Shown here: positions 33,443 to 44,543 of the stretch, piece by piece | Layout: each line of letters begins with the position of its first letter | Numbering within the stretch: the first letter of the stretch is position 1 | Source of the DNA: Marasmius tenuissimus | Lineage: Eukaryota; Basidiomycota; Agaricomycetes; Agaricales; Marasmiaceae | Reading direction: 5' to 3' | NCBI GenBank assembly: GCA_029532415.1 | Contig: JAQOTA010000053.1 | Span: forward strand, 5,766,001-5,830,000 | DNA length: 64,000 nucleotides | Made by a program: the position numbers and the translations under genes | The notes under the pieces: model-generated | Told to the model about the DNA's origin: nothing | What the model saw: only the letters and a program-made list of their open reading frames with translations | Database searches by the model: none

Positions 33443-35369
33443 TCATTGTTCGGATGGCTCGGGAGTCCCAACTGTAATTCCTCCTTCTCTTCCAGAAGAA
33501 ACTAAGGTATCGAGGTGCGAGGGCGAAGCAGGAAATGAAGGTGATGAAGTGACTGACGATAGGGAAGCGGATGAGGGTAGTGGGGGTATCGTGGGAAGAG
33601 ACCGAACGTTACGTGCTGTTGATGGCCCCGCCATCATCGCGAGCGTCGGTGTGCTCCGCCTAGAATGGTAACTTGGGAGCGTCTCGTAGGTTTGGTCGCT
33701 CGAGAGTGTACCGCGCCGCTCGTGGAAAGAATAAGACCCTGCTGAATAAGGTGGCGCAGTTGGTGTACTGGAGGCCGCGGTGGGTGGGCGTGAAATTGGA
33801 GAGCGTGATCGGTCTGAGAATGTATAGGATGAGGGAGGGTATCTTTCGCTAGATGGCGAAGATTGATGGTCGGCGGGGGAGTTTAAGGCAGCGGGTGCGG
33901 GTCGGGATAGTGGAAAATTATCTGAGCGAATAACGGAGCGCAGTGGAGTTTCATCATTATCGCGCGGATTGGGCAAGTCCTCCCCCACCGCTGAACGTGG
34001 GTTATCGAAGGGGAGATATGAATCAACCCCGTTGCGAGCGTCGTTTTGTGGTTGAACCTCTCGCGATGGCGATGCAGAGGAATCAATACTCGAAAGGTCA
34101 TCTCCCCCGGTTGGCTCCCTCACGGTATCGGGGATAAAATGAAACGGATCCACTCCTTTTGAGAGTCGACTCGAGGTATATGTCGACCCTGAGTCTCGTT
34201 TCTGTCTTGGATGGTCAGACATACTTCCCGTCGGGAACGTATGAATCTTGATCACAGACGATGAACGAGACACCCTGGGTGCCTTGGGAAAAATGGTGGG
34301 CCACCTGATGATCGATCTTGGAGACTGTTTTGGCAAGGAATACGCTGACGCTAAAAGCTGAGAACCAACGGACGATGCTGAGCGTCCCAACAGGAAGTCG
34401 ATATCTGGATCCGTAGCACCTGGATGCGACCTTAGTTTATTGAGTAGTCATGGCGGTCAAAAGACATACCGTGATTGGAGGGCTTGAGCATGGAGCGACG
34501 TGCGAGCGATGTGACGGTGCAAAGAAGAGCACAAACAACAGCGAAGGCTACCCAGACCCAGAGGACCGGTCCTGGCGTCGCATTCCTTGGGGCAGAAGCC
34601 ATGAGAACGATGCCCAAGATGAGGAATCCACATGTCGAAAGCGAAGTAACGGGGGTGACTTGTGTCAGAAGTGATGCATTCCAGTAGATCTGGAGACAGA
34701 TTATTGAGTTCAATTCATCAACATATTCTGGCCAACTTACGCTCCAGAACACGAGACAGCACGCGGCTACGGCAGAGACAACATATCTTGCGATCTCGAC
34801 TTTCAGCATCACTGCCAAAGCGGTATTGGTACAAGGCAGATTGTCCGTGAGTATGCACTGGGCCAAACTTGATCCAAATGAAGTAGCAAATAAGATCGCT
34901 ACAAATGGCACGTGTGGTGAGGAGGAACGTAGAGTCGTATAGACGTATAGAAACCAAGCGAAAATGTGCAGCAGCATCAGTGCGATGTTCTCCCAGATTC
35001 CCTTTGACCTATGGATAGTCAGAGATGCTGGCTGGATTGAAAAGGCGACCCACTGTATATCGGAGAGTGCCTCAGAGCTTGGATCCAAGCCACATTGCGC
35101 TTCGGTGAGTTCCTGGTATGCTTTTCTACCCACCGCGATCAGCATCGCTTGTAGCGTAACCTGCGCGATGGCATGCGAAGTGATAACAGTGATTGTACCC
35201 CGATGCAAGGCCAGCTAATGCGCAGTAAGCAAACAGTATTGGAGTCCTGAAACGGTCGAGAACTCACTTGACTAAACCACGGCTTCGCAATGCTAGACAC
35301 CTCAGCGTTCCGTGGGGTAGTGGAATGGTTGGGGAGCATAAGGGTCCTGGTAGCAGAAGAAAGAGTCAT
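33443..35369 (-). CDS. Array copy K: six-span membrane protein with WW/SH3-ligand tail (spliced)
   Basis: Starts MTLSSATRTLMLPNH at 35369, exon 1 ending KPWFSQ at a GTGAGT donor. The membrane exons (35217-34470) encode TVITSHAIAQVTLQAMLIAV, IALMLLHIFAWFLYVYTTL, HVPFVAILFATSFGSSLAQC, YVVSAVAACCLVFWSVSWP, LSTCGFLILGIVLMAS and VWVAFAVVCALLCTVTSLAR. The tail has KRDSGSTYTSSRLS, YETLPSYHSRRSTPTL, RSLPTIPPLP (the only copy with Thr inside the proline box) and an end TPEPSEQ. It marks the right end of the array. Confidence 0.72.
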
Positions 35370-35750
35370 TTCAGATTGTCCGATTGCCCCCTCGACTATT
35401 AACACCATCAGATGTGGAGGAAGCGACCGCCCTCGCCGTGTGACTCGGCCTGCGATGTTAACTTCCCTCCAACAACATTTTGAGATGTGCATCACAAGAA
35501 GTCCGCGCTAGGGGCAGTGACCATGATCTGAGCCAGTAGACCGGATGGTGTGCCACGCTGTAAATGGGACCAGATAGGAAGGTGCAGAAACCAATTAAAC
35601 CGATTGGATATACAGTATCGTTAATGTATCAATGGCATCGGGACGCCTTTCGACCTAGTAGTGATAGCCTGTACCAGTCACGTTGTTATTTCAAGTTCTC
35701 TCTTCACGAACACTTATGTACGCACCCATTCTATGACGCCCATGAACCAC
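35370..35750. other. Upstream region of copy K
   Basis: Part of this resembles the region upstream of J (ccctcgccgtg..cctccaacaac). It ends in a T-rich stretch near the stop of the next gene. No gene seen. Confidence 0.4.
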
Positions 35751-36286
35751 TCAAAACTCGTCTCTCCCTGACGATTTTTTCACTCTTTGTTTAGCTCGCT
35801 TTCCCTTCTTTGCACCTGTGCTCCTTTTTTTCTTTTTAACAACGGGTGTCGGTTTGGGTGCTGTGCTGGTCGTGGGTTCAGCTCCGCGAACTCGTAGTCG
35901 GCCATCCTTCATAGTTTCAGTGATTATAGGGCTCGCCGCCGGCCTATACTTGAACTCTTTCGAGTATCTAGAACCAGCCAAATCGTTAGTCAAGGAGCAA
36001 GAGAAAACAGAGCGCATGCGCACCTTTTGGCATGCACAACCTGAGGTTCTTTCTTGCCGAACCAGGCATCTTTAGAGAAAAAGGCCCGCCATACTAGAGC
36101 ACCAATCAAAAGCAAGAGAAAAACACGTTTGAGTCGAGATGATTGGGGTGGGGGTGGAACTTGATCCTCTGATTCCTGCGGTTGTTCATTTTCGTTGGTT
36201 TGTTCATCGTGTTCCTCACTGTGAGCCTGTTCGCTGGGTTCATGTGACGACGAGGAACCGCTCTTGCTTTCTTGAAGTTGAACCAT
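35751..36286 (-). CDS. Small single-pass membrane protein with basic C-terminus (two exons)
   Basis: Exon 1 (36286-36024) starts MVQLQESKSGSSSSHE. It has an acidic Glu/Gln/Ser-rich head, then RLKRVFLLLLIGALVWRAFF as one probable membrane span. A GTGCGC donor, a CTAAC branch point and a CTAG acceptor give a clean 56-base intron that keeps frame (HAKR to YSKEF). Exon 2 (35967-35751) encodes EFKYRPAASPIITETMKDGR and a Lys-rich end (VVKKKKRSTGAKKGKRAKQR), total about 159 residues. I do not recognise the family. The acidic head, single span and basic tail would suit an ER or nuclear-envelope protein, but that is only inference. Confidence 0.6.
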
Positions 36287-36697
36287 TCGGGCACGCAGTG
36301 GTCAATGGAAGAGGTGTGGGGGCGTAGTAGAGGTCGTTGCACAACGCACACAGGATTCTTCCCACCGTCACCGATTCGACTGCGGCCCGGGCCGGCAATG
36401 CCGCCTTCAAGTGAGCAGATGAGATTTCGAAAATGCCCATAAATTCTAGCCCAGCAAGCCAGTTGCAACGATATGAGATACAGTAGACATACAATACGTA
36501 ACTATAGGGTACCATTAGCAAAAATAGAGGAAATTTCAGCCTCGTACAATAAATACATCGCGTATCACACGGTAGACGCCCAGATGTGCGGACAGACAAC
36601 GTCAGGACCCAGTTTACAGGGTGCCTCGAGGTTACGAGGCATGCTTTTGGGGGGAGACATGTTGGATGTGGTGTCGGATCCGGATTCCTGCTCAAAG

Positions 36698-38146
36698 TTA
36701 CTTGTGAGAAACCTGCATGACCGTATCCAGAGCAAGAAAAAACACGACCTACCCGTTTGCCGTATCCGAATTGGTCACGGTGAGACGAAGTGTCCGAAAC
36801 TTCCTCCACATCGACTCTGATCTGAGCTCCTGGTTCTGCGTCTTCAGGACGTCGGAAGACTATTTCGTGGTTCGTTGTCACCATTACTCTTTGGTTGTGC
36901 CGAGGGGTGTCACGACTTCCACGCGAATTGGGAATCTGAATCCGACTGTTGTATAGGGCCAGGAGAGAGTTTGAGTATAGTTTAGCCAACACCAGAGCGC
37001 AGACAACGTGGTAAACCCTATTCGGATACACCAGGAAGAGAATGAGATCCAGGAAAGCGATCACAGCTACAGTCCATAGGAGTCGTTCAGCGAACAGAAG
37101 CAAGAAATATGTCGATGGACTTACCAGTGAGAGCTCCTGTCTCAATGGTCAGTCTCATAATACGTTTGATGATGTCCTGGGTATCTTTGAATCCGTGGTC
37201 GTTCTTCGATAACTGCGGTAATGAGTATGAAACTAGATTACAGCTACAAGAACCCACGGAAACTTACCACATAGGTCATAGCACATGCAGTGATGATGTC
37301 GCCAAAAGCACTACCACCGAGCCAAAACTAGATGATGCATCAGTGACACCGGGAGGGACTGCAAAGAACCTCTTGCGACTGCTTACTATGGCCGCAACGT
37401 CTGTTGGGTCTCGCACAAGGGACCATCTACCCACGATTTTGGCCTCTATCCCGGTCGCAAGGGCGCCTCCCAATTGCGTTAACGCGACCTGGAGCCAGTC
37501 AGCACGGGGTAGAGGATCGTGATTCCAATCGAAGAGCGTACCGCAAAAGCCAAACATGGAATGATCTTCGAGCGTGATAAGAGATAAATTCGATACGCGA
37601 AATACGTTTGGACTGCAAATGCCACTATTCAGGGAAAGGGCTCAGGACAAATGGCATAGATATAGCCTCGGCCACTCACCAATCCCGTCGACGATAGCAG
37701 TATCGAACCATAGCACCTGGAGCTCATCCAAAGCAGTCATCCTCCCAAAACCATAAACGAAATTTTGGAAGGCGTCATGTGTGATCATCACTGTTTGAGC
37801 GACCTCTAATGCATATACACTGTACACCAGCGTTTGGCATACTTTGTTATCATCCGGAAACGCTGTGTAGTAGAGGTCTAGAGAGATTACAGTTAGCGGT
37901 CGCTCCGAGCGAGATAGAACGAGCACGCACAGACTTGAACTGTCAAGATACCGAACAGTCCAAAGTTCAATAGGTATCCAAGAAGCTACCCGTCCCATTT
38001 AGCACAAGAAAAACTGAAGCCAAAGTCATCAAGACGAACCAGAGGTCCTGCGCTAAGTTTCAAAAGTCAGCTCTAGTTCCGTGGAATAGACAGACAAAAT
38101 CGTACACATTCGCGACATCATCTGGAATTTCAACGACTGTGGCCAT
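36698..38146 (-). CDS. DUF6534-type integral membrane protein (spliced)
   Basis: Start MATVVEIPDDVAN at 38146. Downstream exons carry GYLLNFGLFGILTVQ, LYYTAFPDDNKVCQTLVYSV followed by AQTVMITHDAFQNFVYGFG, then FWLGGSAFGDIITACAMTYV and the C-terminal DUF6534 pattern LLWTVAVIAFLDLILFLVYP and LAKLYSNSLLALYNSRIQI. The stop at 36698 assumes an intron after GYGKR (GTAGGT..CATGCAG); without it the frame reads on into unlikely sequence. Seven spans and a short cytosolic tail fit this Agaricomycete-expanded family, whose function is unknown. One early exon join near 38050 is unresolved. Confidence 0.72.
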
Positions 38147-41100
38147 TCGCCTACTGTAGTTAGGCACCACCGAGAAGGAGTCGTTCGCAAAACGCAATGA
38201 TCTTCAGGTCGCATAGCTTTTAAAGGCCTCTGGTAGTGCGGGGCCAGATTGCTAGGTAAAACGGACCTTGATGGTGATTCAGGATATTGTATCGCATCCG
38301 TCGGGGCTCCCTCCCGCCAATGAATCGTTTTTGCATGTGGATGACAGGGTGTCCAGGCACAGTCCCTTTTGGCCCCCGGACGCTATTGAATGAACCAGCC
38401 ATAGCGGAAAGCAATCGTTCGAATGGATGTCTTCGATCGTCTCAAGGTCTGCATGCTCCCCCAAAGCTTCATGTTCATGATGGATAGTGAGCACCTGCAA
38501 AAGCAATTGGAGAGATGTCGTTCAGTATTTACACGTTGATGAGGGTTACACTCTGGCGTGCCATCGTTTGTGCTTGTGGACCGCGGAACTGTTGGTGGTG
38601 TTGGTGCAAAATTGGCAACTCCGTTCGCACTGCGGATGCCGCCGCCGGAATGCGTTCTGTCATGACTCCCACGGTCTAGGCCGGCTCAGAACTCTGAACT
38701 CCACAACGACATTGCGTTGACAGAACTCTTGTCTCTCAATCAACCTGCTTTCTCTTCTTCTCTTTTCGAGTGCTTGGGTATTTTCTGTGTTCTCTCGATG
38801 GCTAGCGATACCAAACTCGAACTGCACTTCGGGCAGCCCGGACACTTTCAAGTCACCGCACGGGTGGGGTTGAGGCTCGATCTCCACCCTCCAATCGACG
38901 TACAGAAGGAACTGTAGAAAAGCGGGGAGGAGAGTACAATTGCAGATCAACATTGGGAATGTAGACCCACTCGGTTCGTCTCGACAAATCACAGATAATT
39001 GAGTGACTACTAAGCATCCGAATTCTCTGAGTCTATATCGCCATTCTTAACACAAATGCGTAAGTCGTCCCTTGATATCTTTCAATACGATGATAAAAAT
39101 CGAACTTCTCCTCTCTCCAACTTCAGCCTTCATCCGATCAAATTCGCACTGTCGAGATGGAACAACCTCACCAAAGCCTAACGTGGGCCGGTCTTCAGGG
39201 CGACGCAGAGTCGTTGAGAGAGTATGCATATACCTAACTGAGACTCTGGTCTTCCTTCCTCTTTGATGACGTATCCTATCCTCTTCGCACATTCTCGAAA
39301 ACCATCGTGTGGCCTCTCGTCAAGAGTCTCCCAGTTTCATCTGAGCCCTATATGCACGTTTCGAAACCAAAGGTACCGTCCCCATAAGCTCAGCTGATGT
39401 TCGAATTCTACCTTCACTCGTCCACTCCCGACCACAGATCCCCTCGAGGACCGCTTCAGTACTCTCGGAACTCCGCAAGTTCCAAAATCTCTGCGGAGTG
39501 TCGGTGCTACCAACATCTCATCTCAGCAAAGGACGTGCCCGAAGATCTTGAAGTACGTATACGCCCTTGAACAGAAAGGCTGGGATTTACTTCTGGAGCG
39601 GTCCTCGCAACCACATCGTCAAACACGGAACTGTTTAGTAAAGTCTGGGACGCTCAGCACATTCGTTTCGCTCAGCATTTTCCTAGCGATAGGGATCACT
39701 CTCCAACATTGTTGTTCTTGTTGCCGAGGTAAACGTACCGGACACAGCTACAGGAAATGTTGATGTGGTAGGATGCGACATGGGAAGTGTATGCGAAGCC
39801 TCGGGACACAAGGTAAGTATCAAGAATTTTTATGACTTCTGGTTCGCTCCAGTCGAGTCTGTATAGGAGCTCATGATTGGCGACAGAGTACATTAAATCC
39901 CGGCATTGGCAAAACCTGAGGTTCCCCTCAGGCGCAACTTGCTTTGTTCTGAGCCGTGGAATCGGTGGGCTCACCGAAAGGAACCTCTAACACTCTTGGG
40001 AGATGCCGCCCGCATATTGTATAGGGAGTCAAAATCTAGCCCCAATGCGGACTGGGAGCTAATCTACCGGTGAGTAGCTCTGTGATCGTTGTGATAGCGA
40101 TTACTGTGATAGTTGACAGCGTCTTGGCTTGAGGATGTGGAAATCCGCTCTCCAGAATCACCGACCAACAAAAACTCAGGGCCCCGCTGAGTGCCTAGCA
40201 AATCCGTCGGTTGCGCAGAGCTGTGACGTGAGAGAATATTCCGGAGGGAACTCCTCGCACTCAGCATCCTGACTCCTGGTGGCGAGGAACGGCGAGCTAG
40301 ACATACTAACGAGCCCCGGCCCTCTCAAATGATTGCAAGGCGCACGGACTGACCATCCCGATTCGTTGTGTGCATGGTTTCGGACACGACGCGGATGGTG
40401 GAGTCAGAATGGTAAGAACGTTTTCGGTAGATGAACATGATGCAGCCAATAGATCTATGGCCCACGGGTGAAAGTATTACAATGGCGGGGGGATACACCA
40501 GTGGTATTCAGGATGACACGATCTCTTTTTGTACGAAATTGCCGGACATCCTGGCCACCGGATTGGGAGGCTTCACCCAACTGGATACCTCTCGTTATCG
40601 GCAGGAGACTGGCGATGCCAACTGACGGTTTGATAAAGTACAAGGAAAGGGACTCCGAAGGGAGTCTTGACAAGATTTACGTGCCGGGCAAGGAGATTGA
40701 CAATGACAATTTGTTTATTGTCCCGCGTTCCTCTCAAGTCAGGTTCATGACGGTCGGTTAACACTCAAGCTTGATCCTCAGTCATGCGTAGGGCGGCAGA
40801 AGAATTAGAGTAAATTGCTCGCTTGGAAGAAATTCTTCGCGCCATTGAACAGGTTCTGGCCCGTCTTGGAAGGCATGTGAGTGGTCCAATTTGAGGATTA
40901 ATTAACGTGAACTCTTGACTTCTCGTAGTATTCATGGCAAAGCAGAGCCGGAGCGGCGCTTTGACATACTCTGGTGATTGCCCAGAAGTTGGAACGAAAC
41001 ATTCAAGTTGGCGACTTGAAGGCAATTTATCAGGAGAAGTCAGCCCGGGTTGGCGTGAAAACCGATAAATTCCGGGCAACGTTGCCTAATGGGGACCATA

Positions 41101-42136
41101 TGTCCGGAATAACACCCCCAATTGAATGAAGTCGGACAGTTCTACTCTCACTTGCTGACGCCATAAGTAGGTCTCCACAGGCCTCCACTGCATAAGCTGT
41201 CGGTGAGTTTTGACCGCTCTTCTTAAACAGAACACGACTCTAAACCTACTTTCAGGCTCTCTATTCCGCTGCCGGCTTTTGCCAACAAGAGCCAAGAACA
41301 TATAACATGTGGACTGTCTACAAGCGATAGCGACGAGTAGAAGATGGTCAAGGCTTTCTGGATACGGCCCTCAGCGTCACCATCGCTCTTCAGGATGTTC
41401 AGAATGCTCCAGATACACCTCTGGCAGTAGAAAACGTGGACAAGAGGGTGGGCAGCGGTGTATAAATAATAATAGGGTGAATAGAGGGGTTATTTGTTTG
41501 ACTGGAAAAAGCTTGGCTCAGGTACGGCGTATGTTTCATTCTTCGATAGCTGTTGAACCTCAATGAACATTCTACCTCTCAGGTTACGGGCAAGACGTTC
41601 AGGTTCGGAGACACAAATCGAACCCCGCGAGAGGTAAACGAGCTCGTCAATCGAGGAGTCAGCCTGGTTTCGCTCGGGACGAGCTCAGAAGGCTCGGTGA
41701 GCTTGGAGGTATTGCTCGTGTTCTCTGAAATAGTGAATGCTATCTCCTGGGCTCTGGGCTTTGCTCAGTTTTCTGTGCTTGGCCATGGGCACGAGTGACT
41801 TGGCTTGGACCGATGTTGAATTTTCCCTGATCTGTGTCCCATCCCTGCCTATCCTTTCTTGTTCGAAAGAGGTTGGCATGGACTTGGCCCTCCGGAGATC
41901 TGACAATCCCTGATCCGGATCTTGATCGGAAACCACACAGACTCGCATTAATATGATACTCGCCCGGGTTGTTGTAGTTCAACTTTTTTCTCCCCCCTTC
42001 CCCTTTTCGCCACCATCACACTCCTTCCACCCCACGCAGGGTTTATTCCCGTCCTTCAGAACATCGAATACCCTCTTCTAGAATCTACCATTTTCCCTGC
42101 CTTACCCACACCTTGATACTAGGAGAAAAAAGGACT
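38147..42136. other. Four-kilobase region without a supportable gene
   Basis: Only short frames occur on either strand. On the plus strand near 40780-41130 a possible helical stretch (EEILRAIEQVLARLGRH) is followed by a splice-like GTGAGT..CGTAG and IAQKLERNIQVGDLKAIYQE, but in-frame stops interrupt both pieces. This may be the remains of a gene with a helical domain. Other frames near 40450-40760 and 41550-41800 show no domain. From 41990 pyrimidine-rich sequence leads into the chitin deacetylase. Confidence 0.45.
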
Positions 42137-44065
42137 ATGTTCTTCAACAAACCTTTAGCAGCAGCAGCGCTTGCGTCCCTACTACACTACGCGTCTTCTC
42201 AACGTACTGTGGCCGAGCAAGCCGCTCTCACTGGTGCGTAAACATATCATCTATGTTGTACCCAACTGCTTGACTCATGGTTCGCGCAACAGACCCCCAG
42301 CAACAGTGCACATACTACAACTACCCTGATGTCGCGAACCAAATCGCCAACTTCCCAAAAACTTGGGAAACTGCGAGGATAGTCGCTACAGACTCCACCG
42401 CCCGTTCATTGTACGACAGCATGTCCGCCGGCATCCCAAACCTTCCTCTCAAGGCGCGTCTTCACGGGTACACGGTCGTCCCACGTGCTGATAGTTATTC
42501 GATGTCTAGGGATTGCAAGCAAAAGCAACGTATGATACCAAAAACGACCCCGACTGCTGGTGGACCGCAACGGAGTGCACCAAGGCCAAGCACGAAGGTG
42601 TACCTGACGATCTTAGCTTGGTCCCAGAGGTGAGGGCCCCTATTCCCCCGTCACCGCGTACACCTGTTTTTAACTATCTGCGGCAGCCCCAAACTCTCGG
42701 GTACGGATTCGATGACGGCCCCAACTGCTCGCACAATGCCTTCTACCAATACCTCACCGATCAGAAGCAGAAAGCCAGTATGTTGTTTTCTAAATACGGA
42801 TATGTTTACCCTGAATTAATCTCGCTTTCGTAGCGATGTTTTTCATCGGTAGCAACGTGATTGGTTGGCCTCTGCAGGCAAAGCGCGCCCTCGAAGACGG
42901 CCATGAACTTTGCGTCCGTGAGTTACGGATTAGTTCGTCAGTCGCTCGTTTTCTGATGTCTTGCTTCCAGATACCTGGTCGCACAAAGAGTGTAGGACCC
43001 ATACTTGAACTTACACGAACGCTTCTGACATTTTTCATTTAGTGACCGGTCTCAGTAACGAAGAGGTGTTCGCAGAAATATATTACAGTGAGTGCTAACC
43101 ATTTACTGCGGCGCAAGTACGGTTAACTTATTCAATTCCCCCCCTCGTAGCTGTAAGTCGAGTGCGGTAATGTGGGTTATTCCCCGGTACTTACAAATCC
43201 CCAGATGCAAGCTATTAAGGTCGTTACCGGCGCTACCCCTACATGTTTCCGTGTCAGTAACTCTGCTCCCTGACACTGTGCCATCCCTTGACACTATTTG
43301 TCGTTCAGCCTCCCTTTGGAGATATTGATGACAGGGTTCGTTACATTGCCCACCACGCCGGTGTTAGAACGATCCTCTGGAAGTACGACACTTTCGACAC
43401 CATTCCCGACCCTCAGACCAGGCAAGTCGAAGTCAGCGCTGTTCGTGGACACTACGAGAAGTTCTTGGAGACCGCTAAATCCGGCGCTTTCGAACGGGTA
43501 TGTCCATGAATGATTCCAACCAAGAACGCGATTAAATCTGTCTTCTCGGGGTAAACAGGAAGGTGCCATCCTCCTTGCACATGAGACCAACAACATGACT
43601 ATGCAGGAAGCTATCAACTATTACCCGCAATTGAAGGCTGCTTTCAAGGTAACATCCCTCTTATCTTCGAATGTATTCGTACGGTGACTGACAGACGACA
43701 TCGATCGGGAATAGCACATAGTACCTGTCGCCGTCGGTCTGAACATCACTCAACCTTATGTGGAGACTCAATTCTCGATGCCTACCTTCCAAGAATGTAT
43801 GTCATCGTGCTTCCGAGGTTGCTTCTTCGCACTCATCCACCTTCCCTCGTCAGACATTGGTGGAACAGTTGACCTGGCCGGACCCCACTCCTCTCCCAAT
43901 CCCGGCAAACCGACCTCCGTCAAGAACACCGGGACCGGCACTTCTAGGCCAGATTCAACAGCCTCAGCAAACTCGAACCTCGGAAATGGCGCTTCGCCGT
44001 TGCTATCCTCTTCCAATGCTGTCATCGGATTCGTCTCAATATTTCTATTCGCATCTTTGCTATGA
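42137..44065 (+). CDS. GPI-anchored chitin deacetylase (carbohydrate esterase family 4), spliced
   Basis: Removes acetyl groups from chitin to give chitosan in the cell wall. The start MFFNKPLAAAALASLLHYAS is a secretion signal. Exons include 42137-42233 and one beginning at 42293 (DPQQQCTYYN). The polysaccharide deacetylase domain shows GYGFDDGPNCSHN (motif 1, catalytic Asp pair), HTWSHKELTGLSNEE (motif 2, metal-binding His pair), RPPFGDIDDRVR (motif 3) and ILLAHETNN (motif 5 region). The motif 2 join uses a GTAGGA donor one base after HKE. The final exon adds a Ser/Thr/Gly-rich linker and a hydrophobic end (VIGFVSIFLFASLL), a GPI-anchor signal. Length and layout match fungal cell-wall Cda proteins. 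One intron near 42475-42530 has uncertain ends. Confidence 0.88.
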
Positions 44066-44460
44066 TTTTCTTGATCTATCGTTTATGAATCTCAAACTTC
44101 GCGGTTTTTGTGTAGCTATGCATTAACGACGGACTGTATAAGGTACTTATCGACATCCTTGGGGGTTCTAGATAAAATCCCCGTCCTCTCGTTTCAACTG
44201 CCATTCCTTAATATTATAGTGCGCTCTTTCACGAACATGGTGTAGATACCCGTCTGGACTATGTAGAGCTAGATTCACTGCAACCCGGCACAGATGTCAA
44301 TGTCGCGAATACTTGAAGTGGTTTCTGTAAGCAAGTACACATCCAAAGGGTGAAGAACAACTGCATTCCTCACGCTGTAGTGCATCGGGCTGTTGGATTG
44401 GTGGAGTACCATGACCAGAGAGGATGCATGCCTTGTCCGCGAGTGGGAGGTGAAAAAGAA
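44066..44460. other. 3' region of the chitin deacetylase gene
   Basis: AT-rich sequence that should hold the 3' UTR. No additional gene is seen before the tRNA. Confidence 0.5.
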
Positions 44461-44543
44461 TGGACACTGTGGGAATTGAACCCACGACCTCACGCAGTCA
44501 AGACGATGCGAAGCGTGCGCGCTACCAACTGTGCCAAGTGCCC
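44461..44543 (-). tRNA. tRNA-Ala(CGC) with 10-base intron
   Basis: On the minus strand the acceptor stem GGGCACT pairs with AGTGTCC with discriminator A. It contains the G3-U70 wobble pair, the classic identity mark of tRNA-Ala. The T arm is GTGGG-TTCAATT-CCCAC. The anticodon stem CACGC pairs with GCGTG, with loop TTCGCA/T and anticodon CGC (codon GCG). A 10-base intron (tcgtcttgac, 44497-44506) lies one base 3' of the anticodon, the standard eukaryotic position. The D stem has one A-C mismatch (12-23), which slightly lowers confidence. Confidence 0.88.

Noticed and set aside
6886..35369. The array being a family of retrotransposon Gag-like genes
   Set aside because: No reverse transcriptase, integrase, long terminal repeat or poly-A hallmark is seen, and the genes keep introns in equivalent positions, which retrocopies would lack.
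6886..35369. A CRISPR array or other prokaryotic repeat system
   Set aside because: The repeats are protein-coding paralogues of 1-2 kb in a eukaryotic, intron-rich context with no short regular direct repeats.
36240..36697. Continuation of the DUF6534 frame down to 36240
   Set aside because: This part overlaps the start of the small membrane protein and has no family similarity; an intron after GYGKR gives a normal end at 36698.
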